Source of the DNA: Synura sp. LO234KE
Taxonomy: Eukaryota; Sar; Synurophyceae; Synurales; Mallomonadaceae
Direction: 5' to 3'
DNA: 16,051 nt
NCBI GenBank assembly: GCA_015143735.1
Contig: VKHC01000185.1
Span: forward strand, 1 to 16,051
The notes under the pieces are model-generated. The model was not told the DNA's origin. It searched no databases and worked only from the letters and a program-made list of their open reading frames with translations. Both the position numbers and the translations under genes were made by a program. Positions 1-8,019 of the stretch are shown here, one piece after another. Position 1 is the first letter of the stretch, and each line of letters starts with the position of its first letter.

Positions 1-76
1 GGGTTGGACGCTTTTGAGAGACGGTCAGCTTCCGCAATTCACTCAATAGCGGGTCTGGTGCCGTGGGGGCTGACAT
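1..76 (-). CDS. Possible 5' end of an unidentified gene, cut by the window edge
   Basis: On the minus strand an ATG at 76-74 opens a frame of 25 codons that is still open at position 1. It starts MSAPTAPDPLLSELRKL and has a coding-like composition: alanine- and proline-rich, then an amphipathic Leu/Lys/Arg stretch. The base run just upstream of the ATG (plus-strand T run at 76-83) gives a favourable A-rich context. No family can be named from 25 residues, and no splice or promoter signal is clear. It could equally be a chance frame. The same first four codons recur at the upstream repeat at 193-208. Confidence 0.25.
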   Translation of the reverse strand, partial: MSAPTAPDPLLSELRKLTVSQKRPT

Positions 77-208
77 TTTTTTTACAGAAACTTAGCTTTG
101 ATTACGCAGTGAGACATCGGAGACCATGCAAACTAATCACCCCTATGTGCTACTTAACAGATCACACTAGGCGTAGGGGCAGGGCGGACATACCATGGGG
201 GCTGACAT
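61..208. repeat. Pair of 16-bp direct repeats
   Basis: Positions 61-76 (ccgtgggggctgacat) and 193-208 (ccatgggggctgacat) match at 15 of 16 bases and are in the same orientation, 132 bp apart. On the minus strand each contains ATG followed by codons for Ser-Ala-Pro. The upstream copy soon hits a stop (13 codons), while the downstream copy leads into the open frame at 76-1. This may be a small duplication around a translation start, or chance. Confidence 0.4.
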
Positions 209-1265
209 AGTGGCGGAAGGGGTACATGATTGATCCAGGTCTAGGGTTGAGGAGGTACGGTGGAAGCCCTGGTCCATAAGTCTTCTCAGTGCCGGTGCTG
301 TGCTTCAACCTTGCGCTCCAGTTTCAGCAACGCGTAGATCTCATATGTAGCACACGGGGCAGTGATTTTTCTAGATCATCTTTGTATTAATATCACGACA
401 CTTAAATATCCGTCCAAGAATTTCTCACGTAGCGTTAAAGTACCGCAACGCTCCCGAATGTCTCAACTCCTGACGGCTTAAGTCTCTTGTACTTTAGTGA
501 AACGTTAGCCGGGTATGCCGTGTACTCCTGTGGAAAACTCAAAAAATTACCGTTTTACTTTAGCGATATACTTTGGAAATACCCTAGAACTTAAAGTATC
601 ACTTCAGAATATAAGTTTTCTATAGTATCCCTAAAGTATTCTAAAGTAGTCGCTAAGGTTATCTTTTATCACCACACTCTATTTTCACGGACATCCTACG
701 TTACTTATCGCATAAGAAAATACAGACTCAAACACAGAAAAGTTAATGTGATCTCGATGTCATAAAAAATATTACTGGCAGTTATGACAGACATACTACT
801 ATGAAGCGATTCTTCCAACTATCAAATGGTGAACCAGGTGATGTGGTACAAACCCTCAGTCCATAATAACCACTTAAGGCTTTCAATTAAATTAATCATG
901 GTGATGAGCTTTCAAGTTTGTACTGTGTAAAGGTACTTAAGCTGCCGCTTACTATAGTCGCTCTGGCAAAAGTACATTTTTCCTTAAGTAAAGTACTTAA
1001 CGGTATACTTTTGGTGTATATTCTGGTGTTCCTAAAGTGCGCGCACTACGGTTCGGATCTTGGTACACGGATGGTGCAGGAGGGTGCGGGTTTTCTCACA
1101 TCCTGACTTTGCTGTCTACTATAATGAACTATAAGACTTCCAGCAATGCCAGAACCATAAAAGGCATGACATTTTTCAAAAATTATCACATTTGCCGCCG
1201 CTGAGGCAAGCACTTCGTGGTAATCTTGAGCGTCATCCCCAAGGCAGAGCCTCAAATCACAATCA
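209..1265. other. Intergenic region without a recognisable gene
   Basis: No frame in this stretch has family features or plausible splicing. It becomes AT-rich from about 360 onward. It probably includes the 3' untranslated region of the minus-strand CDK5RAP3 gene next to 1265. I see no AATAAA on the minus strand close to the stop. The only structure noticed is the repeated 7-base motif described separately. Confidence 0.5.
435..1038. repeat. Cluster of CTAAAGT / ACTTTAG motifs
   Basis: The 7-mer CTAAAGT occurs exactly at 631-637, 641-647 and 1032-1038, and its reverse complement ACTTTAG at 491-497 and 557-563. Near matches are at 435-442 (ttaaagta), 570-576 (actttgg) and 590-597 (cttaaagt). 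Related short words also recur, such as tagtcgct (near 649 and 955) and a tatactttgg-like word (567-576 and about 1004-1013). Five exact copies on both strands in about 550 bp is far more than chance would give for a 7-mer. Candidate explanations are the subterminal repeats of a decayed DNA transposon, or a regulatory array. Confidence 0.4.
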
Positions 1266-3653
1266 TCACAGACTATTGATATCGCCAGTCAGGCGAATCT
1301 GCCTTCCGGGGAGGAGCTTCGAGAGAGAGTCTTCTAAATTCAACTGTAACCGTTTCGCGGCCTTTTTCAATTCTTCAATCCTAGGAGCCGCCTGGTACCG
1401 CCCGGACACATTGGGGGAGGGATAAGGTAAGAAGGTGCGATGGGTGAAGAAGAGTGGTTCCACACCTCCGCGATAGTTCTCAAGGCGACTTCCCTCTTGA
1501 GCTCCGTGTCCTCAATCTGTGCCCGCAGCCTCGCAGCGCGTCCTCGGGGGGCCCAGATGGTCCTTGCCACTCTGACGGAGGGAGAGGAAGAGAAACGGTA
1601 TCCATAAGGACTCAAATATACGCGAGGAGGATTAGAGTAGACTAGCCTGATAGGATGCAATTATATATGAGACTGTTCACATGCTTAGAGTCCATATAAT
1701 GCTTTAGTACCGAGGAATTACGAATGAATGAGGTTTGGTAAATGGGACTAGTAGGACTTATGCGGATACGGATATTGAAACACGAATTGGGTTTATTAGC
1801 AAGGATGTCGTTCGCGTTCCTCCCGAATGTAATCAGTGAGTAGCATGGAGAAAGGAAGGGGAAACTAACTTTATCTGTAAATGGGTTCATGTATACAGGT
1901 GAATGGAGGGACATGCACGCGTCGCCCGCGCACCTTTCCAGATGGGGGTGGCTCTCTTGAAGCTGCGCCACCCTCTTTAATCGGCCGGTCTGTAGGGCGC
2001 CCTCCACCTCTTCCACGGCCCGCAGGTATCCCTGTATTTCTTGAACCCCGACGCTTAGCAACTGTGCAACAGTGCACGAGGACCCTGCGGTGCTCTCCGC
2101 TACTGCCATGGACGCAATCATAGCCTGCGCATCTCCAGGAGAGGCAACCTCGACCATGCGCTGCTGGAGGAACGCCTTCAGTTCCATTAACTCACATAAA
2201 ACACGTTCTCGGAACTCTGCAGATGTAAATAAGGAGACTGTGGCGGGAGGTGGGTCCAGTCCCTGTATTTCCGCAGCAGTAATCAAGCCGCAAGTCATGA
2301 CATCCGATGACGAGATTCCAGCACCATCTTCCGCACCCTGTCGTTCCACACGCGCCAGCACCCCCACAGAGGCATCGCCGCCACGCGCGATGACAGGGGT
2401 CTCCTCGGGGTGCGACCTTACCCCCACATCATGGGCGGTGCTTGTTATCATCCAATCTCTATCGAGATCAGTCGCAGTGTCCCCCATAATATCGCCTGCT
2501 GTAATATTGAAGTCGATCTCGTGAACGTCCTGGGAAAGGAAGGTTCCGTCTGACAATGCTGAGGCAACGGACCAATCGATGTCCAGCACGGGACCAGAGT
2601 TGAAATCTACAGGCGGTGATTGTTCAACCGGAAGCTGTGACTGTTTACTTGCAGCTTTCATTCGAGACCCACTACGGAATAAATGAAAAAGTAAAAGGTT
2701 AAACTAATTGAAAGGCCCAACCCGATAATACCTAATAATATGCCGTATATGAGAAAGAAAGTGATCTTTTACTAAAGCTTGCGGAGCGGTGATAGATGGG
2801 GAGTCTAATGGAGGGACACTAAAGAGATAATCGAGCAGATTGGTGAAGTACTGAACACACTCCTTGAAGTTCGAGGTCCAGAAAACCTGCTCCACCTGTC
2901 CACTTTCGTTTAGAGTAATAATAGTAAAAATATTCGAATACTTGCATGATCATAGAGTTGAGGGAGTTCGTTAACAAGGCATACTAAGCTGGCCTTCAAC
3001 TCAGCTAAACTGTTTCCATGAACACCCCAATCTTTGCACAGGTCGGAATGCTGCTTGTCACAGCTTATAGCATGCTTATCTAAATCCGCGATTCTACTCA
3101 AGAGTTATTTTCAACGTGAATACTTGAACTCTTGAAGGCGAACCTACTTTCGAGATAACTCAGCAATTGTCTTCTCGGCAGAAGTTTGAGCTCTCTTCAT
3201 TCCAGGATATTCATGAGAAACCCATTGAACCAATAGTCGGGAGCTTTCTCCAAGGTAAGCATTGTCATACTCCCACAGCTTGATTATAGAACTACAACTA
3301 CGCAATGAACTTGAATTGTATTGTCCAAACACATTTTTTGCTGACGATCCCTCTTCAGCCTCTAATGCAGTAAAAACGTATTTGCAGTCAAAATAAGATA
3401 AGCGCTCTGAAAGTAAAATCTCTTTTATTTTCAAGCTTTCTGTATCGTAATCTTTGATGAATTTTGACAAGCTATCTTTTGCCTTCCGAATAGTGTCTTG
3501 CCACTTAGGCTTGACTATTTTTCTATCGACCAGCCATTCTAGAGAAATGAGCACAATAAGTGAATCCAAATCTTATTCAATCATGAATATGGCTTGGTAG
3601 TCACCTAGTAAGCATTTGTAATCGATGTCCACGCGAAGCTCGACTTGACTCAT
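1266..3653 (-). CDS. CDK5RAP3: CDK5RAP3 (C53/LZAP) orthologue, UFM1 ligase adaptor and ER-phagy receptor
   Basis: Seven exons read on the minus strand: 3653-3605, 3538-3148, 3093-2942, 2895-2732, 2671-1934, 1571-1466, 1391-1266 (TGA at 1268-1266). All splice sites are GT-AG. The product is about 575 residues, compared with roughly 500 in animals. Family signs in order: the N-terminal helical block with LLEWLVDR (residues 15-22) and PKWQ; KNVFGQY at 84-90; DNAYL at 108-112; ELSRK at the end of exon 2; ELPQLYDHA at the end of exon 3; a HIRHII helix in exon 4. Exon 5 encodes an acidic disordered middle with IDW (2580-2572), IDF (2517-2509) and RDW (2460-2452). This is the position where the family carries shuffled ATG8/UFM1-interacting IDWG motifs. 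Then come EFRERVLCELMELKAFLQQR and a C-terminal coiled coil ending GRQIRLTGDINSL, close to the family C-terminus. In known species the protein joins the UFL1-DDRGK1 complex on the ER and directs ribosome UFMylation and ER-phagy. The ATG at 3653 is chosen because VDIDYKCLL runs in phase into exon 2. Oddity: exons 3 and 4 do not join in frame (see 2896-2941). The 5' exons are AT-rich and the 3' exons GC-rich. Confidence 0.88.
2896..2941 (-). other. CDK5RAP3 intron 3 or frameshifted exon segment
   Basis: This 46-base segment starts GTATTC and ends GACAG on the minus strand, so it resembles a small intron. Removing it, however, joins exon 3 (phase 1) to exon 4 (phase 0) out of frame. Read as exon, it is also one base out of frame: exon 3's frame gives SIRIFLLLLL and a stop, while exon 4's frame extends upstream as IITLNESGQVEQVFW, which resembles the helix expected here in the family. 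One extra T in the T5 run at 2926-2930 would make the segment continuous coding. A homopolymer sequencing error, a true frameshift, or a non-standard splice are all possible. Confidence 0.55.
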
Positions 3654-3890
3654 TTTTATTTGCGGGGTTCAGCACTTCGCGGTACGCCAGGGATAAAATT
3701 TACTAGTACATTACTAGCTAGTTGTTGAGAATTTTGATGAATAACCTTTAGGTTGAGAGATATAGTTGTGACGATATTTTAAAAGATTATTATTGATCAT
3801 AACAGTTAACATGGCACAATTTCTTCAGTACTACAAGTAAAATTTTCTTGATAACGCTGCATAACTACTCACAAAAATGTTAGGTCCAGT
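3654..3890. promoter_or_regulatory. Shared bidirectional promoter between CDK5RAP3 and PPP4R1
   Basis: Only 237 bp separate the two divergent start codons, so both core promoters and both 5' UTRs must fit here, unless upstream non-coding exons exist. The part next to CDK5RAP3 (3661-3690) is CG-containing (cacttcgcggtacgccaggg), and the rest is AT-rich. No convincing TATA box can be assigned to either gene. A perfect 6-bp inverted repeat with a 3-bp spacer, CTAGTA-cat-TACTAG, lies at 3703-3717. A gttgaga word occurs twice (about 3723 and 3754). In-frame stop TAA at 3852-3854 limits upward extension of the PPP4R1 frame. Confidence 0.6.
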
Positions 3891-3978
3891 ATGGGACAAA
3901 GCACGAAGCCGGCTGCCAGCGCTCCTACTTTTGAAGATTTATCTATTGATGATAACTTATCTGAGATTGAAAGGTTAG
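3877..3978 (+). promoter_or_regulatory. Overlapping upstream ORF in front of PPP4R1
   Basis: An ATG at 3877-3879 with A at -3 (caaaaATGt) opens a 33-codon frame ending TAG at 3976-3978. It starts 14 bases before the PPP4R1 ATG at 3891 and overlaps it in another frame. If both lie on the same mRNA, ribosomes starting at the first ATG would bypass the main start, lowering PPP4R1 output. The main ATG also has a good context (agtATGg). An AG at 3888 could be a splice acceptor that removes this uORF. Confidence 0.35.
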
Positions 3979-6900
3979 TTCGGTATACTCAAAGTTCCAT
4001 CGGACTTCAAAGGTAAATATTTTTTGGTTTAAAACCTTAAATTATCTCTTCATTTCGAATTGTCATACATGCACTAGACTCGTTCACGTCAAGATGTTAG
4101 CTGATGTTTCTGAATCTGTCGGGTATGTTGTATCGATGGTGGATACTTTTCTCTAATTGGCGTTACCGCAGATTTCAAACCACTAGTGAACTTGTAATCC
4201 CACTTCTAAGTATTCTCTCCAAAGACACTGAGCATGCGGTTCGATTATTTTTATGCGAACAACTTATCCCACTTTCCAAGGTACTCATATTCCAATTCCA
4301 AACATATTGAAAGAATTCTTTCGTTTCTCTAAATACACTAATTACTTGGAATCACAGTTTTGTTTCGACCACGGAAATGAAAATGGATATCGTATTATAC
4401 TGGACGTAATTCTACCAACTACAGCTAAATTACTTGTTGATGAAAAACAAGAGGTTTTTGATCGCCTACGTCCACCTTCATCCCTTCACGTGTCCCTTTT
4501 CCCGATGACAGGTTCGCCAAAGCGCGTGCACGGCTATGGTGGCCATCGCCCCCCTCGTCCGAGCAGAGGACCTTGGACAATATGTTCTGACCATTATATT
4601 GGTAGAGTTATGCTTAGTTGCTCCCCTAAGATAATCCGCTATTGGTCACGCCGTGCATTAGCTCTCTATTGCACCCTTTTATCATTCTTTATCTTGACAC
4701 ATTTTTCTGATGCATGGATTCAGCGCCTGGCTCACGATGACGAAAATGACGATATTAGGATGACAGCTTGTGAACTTCTCAATTCCTTGGCGGAGTGTTT
4801 GGGCCAAGATCTATGCCGACAATTCGTGATCCCCGAGATTGTGTCCCTGGCAGAAGACCCCTACTTCAGAGTGCGAAAAGCCACAGCGCTGAACTTCCAG
4901 AACATATGTAAGGTTGGTGGAGAACACGAGCTGTTCGAGCGTCTCATGCCCGCCTTCGTGCGGTTGAGCAAGGACGACATGTACCGAGTCCGAAGGGCCT
5001 GCGGGGAGAGTCTTGCCAACGTGTCCGCCAACGTCAGCGACGACATTCGGTCCGGAGTGCTGGTGGAGATATTCCTGAGGCTCGCCCAGGACATGTCCAA
5101 GTTGGTAAAGCAGAGCGTGCTTCAGCAGTCTGGAGTGTTTATTTCCACGTTACCGAGGCGAGTGGTAACGGACGTGGTGTTGGGTCATTACAACAGCATG
5201 GCGAGCAACCCAACGGGGGACGCGGCGGTGGACGCAGAGCTTAGACACCATTGCGCCTTCAGCTTCCCCGGAGTGCTGCTCACGATTGGAGCCGAGAGGT
5301 GGTCGGAGGTCCGGCAGGTAAGGCGTACGCGCTGTGCGTAACTGTGGGTACTGTTCAAGTGTAACCGTGGTCGAGAATTCCGCCCACTCCGCACCTACGT
5401 GACCGACCGGATGCCCTTTCTTGGTGGGCTTTTTTCCTCAGGTTTATCATAAACTCGTACAGTCCCAGAGCTTCAACGTTAAGATCACGTTGGCCCTCTC
5501 TCTGCACGAGGTGGCGCGTATACTTGGAGCAAGCTCCAGCAAGCTAGTGGAGGAGGAGCTAGTGGCTGTGTTCGAGGAAATGATTCAGGTGAGTGGCGGG
5601 GCGACGGGGGTGGAGAATAAGTCCCTACTGTTTGACATCTATCCTATTGATCAAGATTCTCTGTACTCTGTTCGCATCTCATGTCCGAACAGGATGTGGA
5701 GGCTGTGCGTGTGGGTGTTCTAAAGCATCTCGCGGACTTCCTTTGCCTGTTGTCAGAGCCCTGCCGCTCATCCTACTTGCCGCTGCTCAATGACGTGCTG
5801 CACACCACCAGCCCCTTCAATTGGCGGTTACGAAAAGTCCTGGCTGCACAGCTGCCCGCACTGGTTAAACTCCCGCCACCGGCGAATGTGTACAACACGC
5901 TCTTTCCTTTGGCGATGACTTTGCTGCAGGATCCAGTGGCGGAGGTGCGGCGGGAGACCTTCGAGGGCATAGCGAAGATGATGCTAGTGCTGCAAGGTCC
6001 CTCGGATGGCGAGGGCTCGGAGGAGAAGCTGGTCCCCCGAGGGGATGGAGAGGCAGAGGCGGTGGTTGGAGCAGATCGTAACGGCGAGTCTGGTGGCGCA
6101 TCGGTGGCTATACTAGCGTCTCCCGTGAGAGAGGAAGAATCCTACCTCGGGGCAATTGCCAAGGCCATAAACGCACTGACGTTCGTTGATACCTACCAGC
6201 AGCGCCAGCTCTGGGTGGAGCTCTGCCATCGCTTGTTGGAGGAGCTACCAAGACATATATTCGAGCGGTATTTCGTGGAGGGTTTGGTCCGTCTAACCAG
6301 CGATGCGGTGCTCAACGTCCGAGTAACTGTCGCGATGCTGCTCGCTGGATGGGCCCCGAAGTACCCAGCGCCGTGGGAGGAGGTGGACCCGACGACGGAT
6401 ATACCAGTCTCTCCATGGCGGTACTTGCTTCGCCGGAAGGACATCCAAGAGTGTGTGGAGCGCCTGTCCAAGGATGACCACGACGTGTACTTCTGGGTGA
6501 AGAGATTGCAACCGCTGTTCCCCTCCATTGAATTCCAGAGTGTTTCCTGTAGAGGCAGAAAGGAGGCCCCCGGAGGAGCCACTCCAGTGTTGTCGGGCAA
6601 TATGGCCTCCTCTGACTCGGACACGACTCGATTCGAGGAGGATGGCATCCCTTTGCCTCGTCAGCTCTCCCGCAGCAGCGCCACATCTCCCGTATTCCGT
6701 GACCTGGTGGAGGACCAAGTAATAGGAGAGGTGGGAGACATGGAGGACGAATTTGTAGGAGCCCAGATGAGGCCTGCTTACCTGGGGGAGGCGGAGGAGA
6801 GCTGTGACCAAAAGCTTTACCCGAACTGGTCGAGCCCCTCGGACATGTCCCAGTCTCAGGCGGACAGTGTCATTTTATCTGGAGTGGGCCAAGTGGTAGC

Positions 6901-7144
6901 GATAGAAAATGTTCGGCTTATCGCTGCTACGGACGAAATCGAACTTGAAGGCCGCGAACTTGAACCTGCGGTTTACGGGGCGGGTTCACACTTCAGCGAA
7001 TCAGATAAGGAGATAGAGTCTGTTACGATGGCAAACGTGACGGAGGGGAATTCTGCCGCTCAGGAGCACTCTCCCGCGGACGTCATTGCTCTGAGTAAAG
7101 AGTCTTGTCACGCTCAAGAGGAGCGAGAACCAAGCGGAGCTTAA
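3891..7144 (+). CDS. PPP4R1: PPP4R1 orthologue, HEAT-repeat regulatory subunit of protein phosphatase 4
   Basis: Eight exons: 3891-4012, 4078-4122, 4172-4280, 4358-4453, 4512-4601, 4724-5317, 5442-5588, 5693-7144. All junctions are GT-AG and in phase, giving 884 residues compared with about 950 in human. The protein is a HEAT solenoid that binds the PP4 catalytic subunit and selects substrates. Visible repeats include DKDTEHAVR-type helices near 75-85, DEKQEVRQS at the exon 4/5 join, DENDDIRMT (160-168), DPYFRVRKAT (199-208), KDDMYRVRRAC (237-247) and DMSKLVKQS (277-285). Strong family anchors are HHCAFSFPG at 329-337, RVGVLKHLADFL at 406-417, NWRLRKVLA from 444, and DAVLNVR at 605-611. Unlike vertebrate PPP4R1, the long disordered linker before the HHCAFSFPG block is almost absent (about 30 residues). 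Instead there is a Gly/Glu-rich insert at about 502-549 and an acidic, Ser-rich tail at about 682-884. Start: first in-frame ATG after the stop at 3852, and FEDLSIDDNLSEIERL matches the family's acidic N-terminus. Exons 1-4 are AT-rich; exons 5-8 are GC-rich. Confidence 0.9.
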
Positions 7145-8019
7145 GGAAGCACGGGCTAAGATAAATTACCAGCTGTCTTCCTTCCGATCTGATGAACACA
7201 ACTCTCATATCAGGAACTATTCAGTCCTTTTGTAAATCCTCCCGATAATCTGCTCCTAGATGACCTACAAAGGTATTGGAATTAGCCGCGACAACATCAT
7301 ATGGACAGTTGGTACCTACTGCTGTGATCTTCCTATGTTCTTTTAAAGCTTGTTTTGAACTGATAGGTGTTGCAGTGAGCGATCTCCTGATCATCCAAAC
7401 TGTGGTCCGGTATAGTCCTTCTTGTCTATGGTGGTTATGAAATCTAGTCTCTCACTTTATAAATCGTCTATACCTCTCCTTTATCATGCTCGTGTTGTGA
7501 AGGTGTAATTGCATCAAAGGGGCTGTCTTGTTCTTTTACTTAGAGGATGTTTATCCAAATAATGATTGAACCAAAATATGATGTTACTCGATGTGCTTGT
7601 CTGAGATTAAAGACGACGGGGAGAACGCCCAAATATGTACTACTGACGGTGGATAGTTGAAAAAATGTTAGTGCCCGAAATCAATAGCTAATTATAGCTA
7701 GGTGAAAACCCGAGAAGAATCCAACACGCACTTATAAATGGCTACCACGCCGCCGAAAATTTTATCAGTATTGGTAACAGAGACAAAAGTCACCAGAATG
7801 GCAAGTCATATTAACCGGAAAACAACTTGCAACCCAACATTTCTCGCAAATCGGCGTACGGCCTCTTGTGTTACCGAAAATCTTATAGTTAATTACGGTG
7901 AGGTAAATAGGCAAGTGATTACCCAACAGTGAAACAAGAGTCGCACCCCCCACCGAAAAAGATCCCCGGTACCATGGGGAAAACAGCAGTAGCAGGAGAG
8001 CAGCGGGCACGACACGTGC
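7145..8019. other. Non-coding region downstream of PPP4R1
   Basis: It presumably begins with the PPP4R1 3' UTR. There is no AATAAA near the stop; a TGTAA lies at about 7229 but I would not call a polyadenylation site from it. A 64-codon plus-strand frame at 7738-7932 has no family features. The stretch nearest 8019 may be the 3' flank of the minus-strand LINE relic. Nothing else is recognised. Confidence 0.45.

Noticed and set aside
2072-2524. 150-codon plus-strand open frame
   Set aside because: It is the antisense shadow of CDK5RAP3 exon 5, whose minus-strand frame has clear family features.
1642-2661. 339-codon minus-strand open frame as a stand-alone gene starting at 2661
   Set aside because: It is exon 5 of CDK5RAP3 running past its splice donor at 1933. 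The ATG at 2661 is internal (preceded in phase by GSR), and the codons after 1934 have no family similarity.
6193-6811. Minus-strand frames of 124 to 172 codons
   Set aside because: These are antisense shadows of the GC-rich last exon of PPP4R1.
7540-7580. tRNA-like B box (ggttcaatc on the minus strand)
   Set aside because: No A box at the right distance and no pairing acceptor stem. A similar near match at about 1050 (ggttcggatct) fails in the same way.
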